A stretch of 64,000 nt of DNA from Nipponacmea schrenckii (taxonomy: Eukaryota; Mollusca; Gastropoda; Lottiidae): the NCBI GenBank assembly GCA_030562195.1, contig JAUJPP010000007.1, positions 3,968,001-4,032,000 of the forward strand, given 5' to 3'. The translations under genes were made by a program, and so were the position numbers. This document shows positions 1-9,832 of this stretch, one piece after another (within the stretch, counting starts at the first letter, position 1; every line of letters begins with the position of its first letter). The notes under the pieces were generated by a model. That model ran no database searches. It worked only from the letters and a program-made list of their open reading frames with translations, and was not told the origin of the DNA.

Positions 1-1065
1 TGTCCTTTGTGTAAACAGTAGTTAACTGTACATATTCTTCAGTGGTTAAACCAATAATCTATAATCCTTCTATCATATAGGTATCCATTGTATGAGAAAC
101 ACCCATTGTGGAAACTGAAATTCCTCTTCTTCGACCAGTTACCCCTATTTGTCTCATCAACTTATCTGTACAGAAACAAACTGTGCTCCCTGGATCTTGG
201 AAAGCATAAGTAGATTTATGGTATTACTATTCTTCATCTTGATATTAATTGGTACAACAGCCAATGTACACTGCCCATCAGCTCCGGCTCCCATAAGGGA
301 GGTATGTTCTTTAGGAAATTAAACTTGAGATGTAATTTCCTTTTTTGTAGTTACTTCCTTTGAATTTGTAACTTCTTTTTCCATGTGTAATATATCTGGA
401 TGGCTCTTATTGCATTTAGTGCATATCGCCTTTTGAGTGCAATTCATTTTCATATGTCCATGCTTTAAGCAACCAAAACATATACAATTACGTTTAAGGA
501 AATCCATTTTCTCTTCCGTACTTGTAGTGCTTTCTATCTTCTTGTCTTTCATATCACTGGTAGTGGTTTCACCGTGTCTTTCTTTATCTCCTGCAACTGT
601 AGCATAGCTGGCTTTATGTCTACTTCTAGTATCTTTCTTCTTGATGTCTGAATGAGAGGATTGTTTTAAAGCAGAAAGTGCGTCACGCCCAAAAACTGGA
701 TCATTAAGTTTAATAGCTTCTTTTCGTACCAGTTCTACAAGGTGTTCTAATGTGGCAAGAGTCTTTTCTTCAATAAGCTGTTGGAATTTCGCTTACCATT
801 TTTTCTGAATGTCGTTGGGTAAATTTGAGACCATCTTCTGCAAATTATGTGAGTATCCTGCTATTTCCAATCCCTTTATGTCTTCTACTGCATACAAAAC
901 TTCAGCTAAATAGATACCATATTTGTCCAAACCATTAGCATAGTTAGACTACTCTACACTCTACAGCTTTCTTTATATCTATGAGCGTTCACTATTGGGT
1001 CACCATATCTTCTATTCAATTCTTTTATAGCTGCTGAATAACCTTTAACTGCATCCAAATGACTG
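1..1065 (-). mobile_element. Decayed BEL/Pao LTR retroelement fragment (gag to protease)
   Basis: Read on the minus strand, this stretch gives in order a gag region of DUF1759 type, a zinc-knuckle region and an aspartyl-protease-like (DUF1758) region, the order found in BEL/Pao elements. Gag-like phrases near 1060-860 include ELNRRYGDPIVNAH and KMVSNLPNDIQKKW. An in-frame TAA at 793-795 breaks gag. The protease-like part (about 270-60) carries YAFQDPGST, a variant of the family's LDPGS-type active site, and is separated from the upstream frame by a frameshift and followed by a stop. The element continues off the left edge; no LTR is seen here. It is a dead copy. Family assignment rests on motif recognition, not a search. 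Confidence 0.75.
319..792 (-). pseudogene. gag remnant with zinc knuckles (BEL/Pao)
   Basis: Longest open stretch of the fragment, about 157 codons between an in-frame TAA at 793-795 and a stop at 319-321. It holds a CX2CX4HX4C knuckle (CFGCLKHGHMKMNC) followed by a second CX2C...H...H motif (CTKCNKSHPDILH), the paired arrangement typical of BEL/Pao gag proteins, which bind nucleic acid. The N-terminal half (ELVRKEAIKLNDPVFGRD) matches the usual spacer ahead of the knuckles. An ATG at 550-552 is internal to the frame and need not be a true start. Confidence 0.65.
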
Positions 1066-1230
1066 TATCCTGTAGCATTGTTATAATTGATGAACCCAGT
1101 AGCAAAGGAAATCTACAACAGCAAGCCAAAGCTTATATCTCCAACCAAATAGCTTGTCTGCAATATATCAGGAACCTGTCTGCAATTTTGGTGTTTGCAT
1201 TTCCTGTTTACAATAAGACATATAAAAAAA

Positions 1231-1540
1231 AGGTTTGTTAGATGATATAATTGTTGTCGACGCGGTGATTGTACTGGTTTGGTTTGTTGATAAAAAAGGT
1301 TTGTTAGATGATATAATGGTTGTCGACGTGGTGATTGTACTGGTTTGGTTTGTTGATAAAAAAAGGTTTGTTAGATGATATAATGGTTGTCGACGCGGTG
1401 ATTGTACTGGTTTGGTTTGTTGATAAAAAAAAAGGTTTGTTTAGATGATATAATGTTTGTCGACGCGGTGATTGTACTGGTTTGGTTTGTTGGTAAAAAA
1501 AGGTTTAATGGTTGTCGACGAGGTGATTGTACATGTTTGG
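1231..1540. repeat. Tandem repeat, 66-69 bp unit, about 4.5 copies
   Basis: Units begin with aggtttg at 1231, 1297, 1364, 1433 and 1501. Each holds gtcgacgcggtgattgtact and ends in a variable A-run of about 6 to 9 bases, which accounts for the change in period from 66 to 69. The last copy is shortened and loses identity at about 1540. It lies directly behind the gag fragment. No coding sense was found in it. Confidence 0.9.
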
Positions 1541-1856
1541 AATGAAGCATTGGTTAGGGACTAAGATCTGGTTCGATGTGGGGATGGTCTGGGTGCACGA
1601 CTTGACTTGGTTGGAGAATTCGGGGTGGTTTGTTGAACAAACCTAAGGCAATAATGAGCATACAAAAACCCAAAGATTTTGGAAGAAAGAGGATTTTTAA
1701 AAATAACACGGACTAAATAAAATACATTAAATGTTGTATTGGTCTGAATCCATATGTAAATTTTACATACAAAATAGAGTTGAAAAAAGAATGCAATTCA
1801 GCGTAGAAAGAACGGGCTTAAGTGTATAGTCTTAACAGCACATTAGTTTTAGCCAA
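1541..1856. other. Non-coding, nothing recognised
   Basis: AT-rich sequence with no convincing reading frame, RNA gene or repeat structure, apart from a short G/T-rich stretch at 1541-1640 that may be a degraded continuation of the tandem array. Confidence 0.5.
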
Positions 1857-2075
1857 CAGCATCAACACACACGTTTTCTAGCACCACCGGGCCCCGTGTG
1901 CTACATGTTGTGCACGGTATAGATCACTCGACAGATGGAAATCCCAAAAAGAGTAGGCTAATGCCGCTGTCCTGGCAAAATGTCCCTCATTGCACTCTGC
2001 ATGACGTTGAAGGTCTTCATAAGCCCATAAGGTGCAAGAGTAGGACGTATAGAACGCCATTCATTTAATTTCTAG
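1857..2075 (-). repeat. Dispersed repeat family X, copy 1
   Basis: On the minus strand the copy runs through a stretch with cgtcctactcttgcacctta, then gcaatgagggacattttg and cattagcctactc. The first block recurs at 40596-40655 on the plus strand and the later blocks recur at 43595-43690 in the same orientation as here. Three partial copies in 64 kb mark it as an interspersed element, possibly a SINE body. A 60-codon open frame across 1878-2060 is a by-product of the repeat. Confidence 0.7.
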
Positions 2076-2289
2076 CACTAATATACAACAAGCTTATTGG
2101 GGAATTTTAGGAATTTGCTTTCTGTTCTAAAGTCAGAGTAATTGATGATAGGATTTAACAATTATTTTTATCCGTTTTTATTTCATTGGTTGTGCTGGTG
2201 ATTTATGTGATGTGATAAATAGGATATTAATATAACGTTGATAGTATGATTCACTACGATATAGTTATTAAATTCTCTAAATTGAAATG

Positions 2290-2640
2290 CGCTTTAACAC
2301 AACCTTAGGGTTCATATTCCAACGGAGATTTGCTACTACAGCACCATAAACGCATGTCTTTCATAGAGGGCTTTCCATCAAGTACTAAATATCTGATTTT
2401 TAATAGGTTCATTCTTTTGTGATAACAAATTTCCATGCCAAGTTTCATCAAAATCCATTAAGGATTGTGCTTCTAGAATGTTAACGAGCTAAAAGTTGAA
2501 CGCGTTTTCAAGAACAAGGGCAATTACTTATATATCAAATAAATTTTGATTTCGCTGATTTTAATTTGGTTTGGGTGATTTTGAACACTCACAAAAAGTT
2601 ACGATAAAATCCGACCAAAAATCTAGAGTGGGCGTATATA
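2290..2640 (+). repeat. Degenerate copy of the pearl-like element family
   Basis: The segment contains ccatgccaagtttcatcaaa, an aacaagggcaattact phrase and a terminal gtgggcgtata, all recognisable variants of phrases in the better-preserved element at 20657-21216. Identity is low, so the boundaries are approximate. Confidence 0.4.
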
Positions 2641-3488
2641 ATCCAAGAACTACCTAAATTAAAATTAAAGGTCATGTACGTCATTACATAAGAACTATTC
2701 TTTTCAATGAACGATCGACTACCCTTCATATTTCATGCGACAAAGGGTACTGAGCAGCAAATGCCCTGTACCTAAAACAATTCTAAAATTAAGCAGTTTG
2801 ACCTTGTTTTGTTGTTTGGCTTCATAATTACTCGATATTTTAAGATTAAGCCTTCAGAATACGTAATAGGTTATACATATTTCTCTAAAATTTGGCGTTG
2901 ATTTCACTCATAACCGTACTGTAACTTGTTTACGTAAATATCATAATGCTCTTTGGTAGGTGTAACTTTCAAAATCGTATTTAAAACTGTATTTAAACTG
3001 ATCATGCACGTGGCTTGTCACTTGGTGAGTAGTTTTCAGCAGCAAGCAAAATCAATCTCAGCGAAGGGTGGAGGGTACCAATTACAATGGAGAGGTACAG
3101 CGACAGCAGGAAAGAATGACTAGGATGCTAAAAGACATCTTACCGATGAGCATGGATGCGAATTATTTATATCAATGAGTTTTAATAAGACTGCTGCTAC
3201 GGTGGGAAATGCTATATCAATAGAGCTAAATATTATACGTTAGTTTTATTGTGAACTCATTACTGTTCTTTAACCCAGCCAATATTTGGGTAGCTAGAAG
3301 ATTTTGATTACAAGCACGAAATTTAAAATCACGAAAATCTTAAGCGTTACAAACTTCTCAAACAAATCTACTCTGTATTATCACTTTAAGCTTAACAATC
3401 AACAATAACAACAAAGAGTTGCATATTAAAGAAACAATATAACATGAGTGGTTTAATCTGAACAAAGTTGTTGCAATCAGAGTAAAGT
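2641..3488. other. Non-coding stretch with tyrosinase 3' UTR
   Basis: No supported gene. The right part is the 3' flank of the minus-strand tyrosinase gene. A minus-strand AATAAA hexamer lies at 3245-3250, about 240 bases beyond its stop codon, and is the best candidate polyadenylation signal. Confidence 0.45.
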
Positions 3489-5508
3489 TTATTTTCCAAA
3501 TGAGAATCCACCACCACCGCCTTGCCCTGCCATCGAAAAACCCCCCATTCCACCCATGCCCGGGAATCCTCCCATACCACTCATTCCGGAAAAGCCTTGA
3601 GGTCCTCCCATCCCTGGGAAGCTTTGTCCTCCAGAGAACATTTGAGAGCCACCCATTCCAGGAAATCCACCAAAACCAGAGAAGCCTTGCGAACCGGTCA
3701 TTCCTTGCATAAGACCCTGTTGATTACCCATCTGTGGCATACCTTGACCTCCGATTCCAGGCATTCCTGGAAATCCACCTTGCATTCCTGGAAAACCACC
3801 TCCGCCAAACATCCCAGCCATATTGCCACCCATTCCTGGGAAACCTCCCCTTCCCATTATTCCCATCCCCTGCAGTGCTTGTATCATCGGGTTTGTATTT
3901 TGCGGACCAACGAGGCCGTTCATAAATCCCCCAAACATATTATTGTTAGCCCTATTTCTTGGTCGACTATTAGAGATGCATTTGCGATTCCTGCAGTTCA
4001 TAAACCTTCCACAATCTCTGTCACTTCTACAGCTTGGAACTTTCTCACACCGAATTCTATCAGAGAAGTAGTTATTTAGTCCATCAATATTTCTCAATGC
4101 CCCTAATCTCATTGGACCGAATGGTGCATGTTCTGGTTCAGCATAATCGTAAGGCCAGTCTAATTCAGGGTCAATTACTGGAGGTGTTGTGTTGTTCCGT
4201 TGTTTTTCTCTGAATTCTTCAAACAGGCAGTCAACATATACATGGTAAAACCAAAATATTGGATCATAAGCTGCTGTCTCAATTTGAGCCATTAATCCAC
4301 CAATGTAAAGATGAACATGATTGTGTAATTCTTCAACATTTTCTGACAACCTACCATTTGGAAAAGATATCTCTCCTAATCTTTTCTTACTCAAAACATT
4401 TTCTATATCGTTATCGTTTAAAGTCCTTCCGTTTCTGCCAGTTCCTCCAGTCCGGCCCACTTCTCGTATAAGAGGACCAACCGGGGTCATCCAATCGGCT
4501 GCAAATCCATCCGAGACAATTCCCCGGGCTGTTCCAAATAGGCGGTCACCCCATATTTCGGACTGTTCGTAATCTTCTGGTTCTAAAGTTGGATCCCAAA
4601 AACACAAGCTCACCCCTGGTCTGTATTGACGTAGTAACTTTTCATATCTAAAAGTAAGATTGCCAGATTCAATAATGGCACAATGATAACTGCAATCTCA
4701 AATATTTTAAATTGCCTGTTATGTTCAATGGTAAAGTGAAACATACGCGAAGCTCAATAAATAATTGTTCGATGTTCGACGACATCAAGCAATCTTTCTG
4801 CTGGTTGATCATTTAGCACACAATTAGACCACAATACAATCGATATACATATGAAGCCCTTGACTATCAAAATATAAATCAAGAAAATGGATCAGCTTGG
4901 CATATAATTAATTCAGACATACTTACAAGTACAAAAATACACGATGGAATGGAAGAAACCCTACACCACCATGTGCTCCAGAATTTACTTCATTTCGAGA
5001 ATGAAGGAATGAAAAGGCGTCCAACACATTAGGCCTTGCTGTCTGAAAAAAAAGAACAATTTTAAGACAACACGTCATCATCACTGTTATTCTATAGCTT
5101 GTCTAACAACCATTTGTAATATAATTCCTCCTTAATGAAATTCAAATTGCAGGACACTTTTCAATTTGCACTTCAAAAATCAAAAGAATTCAACTGACAC
5201 TTATTTGTTTCCAAAATCTCGTAAAACTCGTAGAATGTTTTAATTTGTTAAATTCTGAAAAAAAAAACTTTTCTTACAGTGTCATCTTTGGCATCTTGAA
5301 CTGCCCCAAAAAGTTCACTCAATTCATCTTCGTCAAGTAATCTACAATCCTTTCTATAACTGGTACCTTCGCTTTCTTCGTCTTCAAACAAGAAATGTGC
5401 CAGTTCTACTGCTTGTCCAATTGTTGGTGCATCTAATCGCATACGGAATTGTTGTTGTGTATATGAAAATAATGTCAGTGCTATGACTACTTGTATCAAA
5501 CGGAACAT
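3489..5508 (-). CDS. Secreted tyrosinase with Gly/Met-rich tail (3 exons)
   Basis: Exons on the minus strand: 5508-5278, 5042-4927, 4647-3489; introns GTAAGA...CAG and GTAAGT...TAG. The joined length is 1506 bases in one frame, giving 501 residues and TAA. The first ATG (5506-5508) opens a signal peptide (MFRLIQVVIALTLFSY); a possible 5' UTR splice acceptor lies just upstream. Type-3 copper centre: CuA H91, H101, H110 (HX8H in GAHGGVGFLPFHR) and CuB H224, H228 (LHNHVH) and H251 (FYHVYVD). All six ligands are present, so oxidation of phenols or o-diphenols is expected; the residue before H251, usually His, is Tyr250. After the domain come five cysteines (316-339) and a tail of about 145 residues rich in Gly, Met and Phe with GGFPGM-like repeats. 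Such tails are known in shell and periostracum matrix proteins, so an extracellular cross-linking role is inferred. Coding sense is certain; tissue role is not. Confidence 0.93.
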
Positions 5509-6880
5509 TTTTTCTGAAAAATAGTTCAATAGTTATTGCTTATTTTCTTTTCCAACCCACTATGAAATCTTTTATATATTTTGAAAACAAAAGGTTTACT
5601 TTCAACAGTAGAAAAGTCTCCCTCAAAGCAATGTCTGAGAATGTTGTAATGGCGAAAATCGTGATTCTTAGCTTCCGGTTAAAAAGCTATAAATCATTGA
5701 GTTTTGATATATATATATATATGAACATGGTAAATGCCTTTTAGCTAATTAAATTTGTTAATAATCAAAAATACATGTATATATCTTATGACATAGTTCA
5801 AGCATAATCCGTATGACAACTGACATGATTTGATATTAAGAGACTGAGAAATATTTTAAATTGACATTTATAACCAAACCTATTGCTGGTAGAATTAAAA
5901 TCAAAGGAAACATTTAAAACAGCACTTAAGCTAGGCAATGGCCAGTCGAAATAACGAAATATTGAACATATTTTATTTTAGCCTTACGAGAAAAAAAACG
6001 AGACTTAAATGACTAACTCAGAAACTCAATAAGAAGTTAAGTAACAACGCCTATATACGCATTGAACCTCTCCTGATATCCTGAGACAATTAAGAGTCAA
6101 ATATCCATAAAATATTTCCCATCGTAGATAAGATAGATCCCATCCTTTTGAATCTAAAATTCTCCGTTTGTGAGTTGTCAATTTTCCCATGAACTATCTA
6201 CCCTATCTATTCAGTGTATATTGTTGGAGGCATCGTGGCACGAAAATGCCAAAGGTAAACTGAAATGATTAATCATTCTAAAACCATAAAACAATGTACT
6301 TACTTTTGTATTGTGAAAAGAGTTCAATTAAATATTCAAATCAAATGAGTAATGACGATGGTGTTTAGTGGTTTGGGCATCATATCATTACTGACTTAAA
6401 GATTTTAATGTAAAAAGTTCAACTAACTAGTTTAAGGAGTGAGGATGCCTTAGGCATTTACCGTAAATATCACCTCTTCCTAAATAAAATACGGTAATTG
6501 GTTTAAATTGGATAATTTTGATCGTGTTAATTAAAAGAGATTAGTAGTTTGAACTTGATAGTGTATTAAATGTGTTTCCTTTTAATTATTGACTTGTTAA
6601 CATAAATAACGCAGATTGCATAAGATAAGTATAACTGACCTGATTCAGTCTAAACAGTAGATCAGACACCAAAGTCAACTTCTCAGGCACTCTGTCTTAC
6701 CCAGTTGCACCATTTTAAGAATTATTTAATAATCAAATAGAGCCTCTATACTATAATTAATTAACAATGATCTATTGTTTTTTGTGCAAATTTATTGGTC
6801 TGAATGAAATTCTTGACCCCCAAAAGTCATATACAGACACCCAATTTATTCTCCTAGCAAAATTCTGAACCTGACAGGCG
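5509..6880. other. Non-coding, upstream of tyrosinase
   Basis: No supported gene. Just upstream of the tyrosinase ATG the minus strand reads ctatttttcag, a good splice acceptor, so a 5' UTR exon probably lies further to the right in this stretch. A short TA dinucleotide run sits at about 5708-5722. The rest is AT-rich unique-looking sequence. Confidence 0.45.
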
Positions 6881-6884
6881 AGAT

Positions 6885-7110
6885 GGAATGGTGCGGCGGC
6901 CATATTAGCAGCCATTTTGGATTTCACCATTATCCTATAATTTTTTCACCCCGGAAATGATTTTAATGGATTTTTCGACCTCAGGGAGCTATACCGAGAA
7001 TGATGATGCGACAGCCATCTTGGAAGCCATCTTGAATTACACCCTTATGCCACACATCTGGAATGTCTACCCAAGTTTTTTTTCAGGGGTCCCCTACAAG
7101 GATAAAGAGT
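6885..7110. repeat. Two-copy tandem of a ccatnttggatt-type repeat
   Basis: The phrase gccatattagcagccatttt at about 6900 is echoed by gccatcttggaagccatctt at about 7014, each followed by a similar run ending in an acccttat/accattat phrase, giving a period of roughly 115 bases. Repeats with this core occur widely in invertebrate genomes. The boundaries are approximate. Confidence 0.5.
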
Positions 7111-7241
7111 AAAATTTAGGGAAATATGATTGCACACAGGACCCTTCTCAGCCCAGGACTAAAAGCCATATTGATAAGAACACTGCTTAGGTTTATACAG
7201 TTTTTTATATTACAAGGTACATAAAAGGAAGTCAATGTCGG

Positions 7242-7490
7242 TGTTACGGCTTCAGACTTCAAGGTTACATTTTAGACGTCAGAACTCCATGCATTGTTTT
7301 TACGCTGTACCAAAGTCAAGGTCAAAACTTCCGGTTTTATCAGCGTTACCACAGTAGTTTTTACAAGTACTCCTGCACTGAAAGATATTTGTAATAAAGT
7401 AAGAGGTGTATTTCGTACAAACCACCTGGTCTAATCTGTAAGGTCTATCTGAGACACAGCAAAGCAAAGCAACGGATTAAAACCTATACA
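7242..7490 (+). repeat. 5' LTR of miniature BEL/Pao element
   Basis: 249 bp, TG...CA ends. It aligns through its whole length with 8945-9204, sharing phrases such as aatctgtaag and ggattaaaacct. It carries AATAAA at 7393-7398, in the position expected for the LTR polyadenylation signal. Confidence 0.85.
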
Positions 7491-7529
7491 GTAAAAACTC
7501 GACCTTCAAAGGATTTAATTTATACCAAT

Positions 7530-7763
7530 ATGGCATCTTCAAAGTTAGACGTGTCTTATAAAAGACTGGAATGTTGTTTTTCTAAGCTGAAAAAGAAAAG
7601 TGAAAACATTAGAAGTCTTCTATATCAAGGAAAGAATATTAAAGAACCTTATAAATATTGGTTAACACTGTATGAGAAATTTATTGACTTAAATAGAGAA
7701 TATACCCAAAGTTTAACATCAAGTGAAAAACCTCAACGTGAATCTAAATACAAATGTACATGA
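7530..7763 (+). pseudogene. gag 5' end remnant
   Basis: An ATG 39 bases after the 5' LTR opens a 77-codon frame, basic and probably helical (KRLECCFSKLKKKSENIRSL), of the type seen at the start of BEL/Pao gag. It ends at TGA, where the sequence enters the left arm of the inverted duplication; coding sense continues in another frame (7723-7880), so a frameshift is likely. Not functional as it stands. Confidence 0.55.
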
Positions 7764-8050
7764 ACTTGGACGTTTATCTTCAAAACTTCAAAGGGAAGCT
7801 GAGAACTGGTTCAGTGAAAGTATCAAAGAAAAAACACCTACACTAAAACGCCCATACAGCATTAAGTCCAAGTCTTCAGCCACATCTTTATTCATAAAAG
7901 AGATGCATGATCGAATAGAGTGCTATGCCGAGGACTTGGACTTAATGCTGTATGGGCGTTTTGGTGTAGGTGTTTTTTCTTTGACACTTTCACTGAACCA
8001 GTTCTCAGCTTCCCTTTGAAGTTTTGAAGATACACGTCCAAGTTCATGTA
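7757..8050. repeat. 124-bp inverted duplication inside gag
   Basis: Arms 7757-7880 and 7927-8050 are reverse complements with about 5 mismatches in 124 positions (about 96 percent), separated by 46 bases. The left arm is in the sense direction of gag; the right arm is its inverted copy. RNA from the element would fold into a long hairpin. Confidence 0.9.
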
Positions 8051-8099
8051 TTAACAAATTCTCCTTCAGTTAACCTAAACAATTATAATTCACATAATT

Positions 8100-8600
8100 A
8101 GAATTTACAAGTTACAGATCCCATACAAAACCTTGCATTCATATTAATCCTCCAAATGGACACGGATGCCCTACCAAAACCTGAACCAGATGTATATAAA
8201 GGCGGTCCTCTTAAATTTCCTCTATAGATGAACTCCTTTGAGAGATTCATTGAACAACGAACTGACGACCCAACAGAGATTTTTCTACTTAAGTCGCTAT
8301 ATTGATGGTGAAATAGGCTAAAAGGTGCTATAAATGGGCCTCTTGGCATAAATACAGCAGATCCTACAGTCAAGCCATTAATATAATTAAAGGCAGATTT
8401 GGAGATGAATTTAAATCTGCACAAGATATCCGAAAAAGAATAGAAAACTTGAGAAAGGTACATAATGACACAAGGCTATTCAAAACTTCGCAGACATTCT
8501 TCAACAATGCAATGCTGCGATGACCGTCTCTCCATATTATTTTAGAGAAATTACCATTTCGTATAGTCAGCAAATGGTCCAAAATTTTTAAAGTGATGTT
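8100..8600 (+). pseudogene. gag core remnant (DUF1759-like), frameshifted
   Basis: Read in shifting plus-strand frames, the segment gives ALPKPEPDVYKGGPLKFPL, then FERFIEQRTDDPTE, then IIKGRFGDEFKSAQDIRKRI, in the order of the BEL/Pao gag core (the LPKPE...F.G...F..F...F...I phrase is a family hallmark). Several frameshifts and in-frame stops prevent translation. It ends near 8600; from there to the 3' LTR no coding sense is seen. Confidence 0.7.
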
Positions 8601-8944
8601 TGTGAAACATTTTTTATTATGCTTTATAGCACATGTGTTATGTTAAAATGATTCTTGTGACAAATCTTAAAGTGAACATGGGAATAATAATCCTATTATA
8701 CATATGTATAAACAAGTTTAGTCCTACAATCTCTAAAATTGGATGGATTAAAGCCACGCGCAAAAATTATCGCTCTCTAGAATGAACGATTTTGCTCCAA
8801 CACTCATTAGAAGACAAATAGTAACAAGACCATTGATTAAAAAGACTTGAATTTTTGTGTGTTTTGTGTTAATATGTTGCTAATTTGTTTAAGTACATTC
8901 ATATTTTTTATTGTAAATTGAGATTTATCAATTTAGGGGTGCCA

Positions 8945-9204
8945 TGTTACGACTTCAGACTTCAAAGTTATATTTTAGACGTCATCATTCCATGCATTAT
9001 TTTACCAAAGTCAAGGTCAACACTCCCGGTTTTATCACGCCATAGTATTTTTTTCATAGTTTTAACAGTTTTATCGGGTGAACGAGTTTTTACAAGCACT
9101 CCTCCAATGAAGAATATTTGTAATAAAGCAAGAGGTGTATTTTGTACACATCACCTGGTCTAATCTGTAAGGACACAGCAAAGCAAAGGATTAAAACCTT
9201 TACA
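8945..9204 (+). repeat. 3' LTR of miniature BEL/Pao element
   Basis: 260 bp, aligned with 7242-7490. It has AATAAA at 9122-9127 and a small insertion around 9050-9085 compared with the 5' LTR. It is preceded by a short purine-rich aggggtg stretch that could be a polypurine tract remnant. Confidence 0.85.
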
Positions 9205-9209
9205 GTCGG

Positions 9210-9832
9210 TTTTCAACGGAAAAAATAGTTATGTAAAAGTTGAAAAATTCTTCAATTATGTATTTTAAACGTACTTTTACAATAACCCCCCCCCCCCCAA
9301 AAAAAAACAACAACATTACTGGTTTCAAGGAAGTTGTAAACGCGACCTTTTTGCATTTGTAAAGGTGAGGGCTTGGTTGCGCTCTCTGGTGTTTCAGAAG
9401 GTTATATCATAGTAATATCTAGGCAAGGTGATTTGAATGAAATTGTGTGTGATCATGTATATTAATGAGATCTTGAACAAGGCCCAACTATTGTTGGAGT
9501 TATAACCTGTGTTTAAACAGAAATATACTTTTAGGTGGGTGTATCTTGCTAGGCAACCGCTTGTTCAAATTTACCTGTCGCAAGATACATTTTGATTTTA
9601 CTCGCAAAATTTACTTGCAGACAGGCGGGCGTTATTATGTCCCTGAATATCAATGCATTGCACCAATAAATGTACTGAGAGAAAATCTCTTCGTGGTAGA
9701 AAATAACAATTACGTTTGTTACTGCCTATTTTGTTTAATACCTGATCGATACATTAATCGTATAATAATTGTGAACGAGCTGTTTTGCAACAAACATTAC
9801 TCGATACTTGTCTTAACACTTTATCAGACAGT
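9210..9832. other. Non-coding, upstream of receptor gene 1
   Basis: Contains a C10 run followed by an A-rich run (about 9289-9307). Otherwise nothing is recognised. An open frame at 9546-9842 lacks an ATG start and has no recognisable content. Confidence 0.4.

Larger units (their letters stand above)
7237..9209 (+). mobile_element. Miniature BEL/Pao-type LTR retrotransposon with 5-bp TSD
   Basis: LTR 7242-7490 and LTR 8945-9204 both start TGTTACG and end TACA, and the whole is flanked by the identical pentamer GTCGG at 7237-7241 and 9205-9209. The internal part (about 1.45 kb) holds only gag-like sequence, no protease, reverse transcriptase or integrase, so the element is non-autonomous and would have needed proteins from a full-length relative. 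LTRs differ by many substitutions and several indels (about three quarters identical by eye), so the insertion is old. The reading frames are broken. A BEL/Pao origin is inferred from the gag sequence; the 5-bp duplication fits that superfamily. Confidence 0.85.

Noticed and set aside
3500..4572. Several plus-strand open frames of 60-185 codons.
   Set aside because: They are antisense shadows of the tyrosinase exon, made long by its Gly/Met-rich repeats.
4611..4613. Start of the tyrosinase frame at GTG 4613.
   Set aside because: It is internal to exon 3; upstream exons with consensus splice sites and matching phase supply CuA and the signal peptide.
5509..5529. Seven extra N-terminal residues for tyrosinase from a TTG at 5529.
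   Set aside because: Not an ATG, and it runs across a probable 5' UTR splice acceptor; the ATG at 5508 starts the signal peptide.
9785..9832. Longer N-terminus for receptor 1 starting at TTG.
   Set aside because: Not an ATG; the ATG at 9833 opens directly into a good signal peptide, which is expected for this family.
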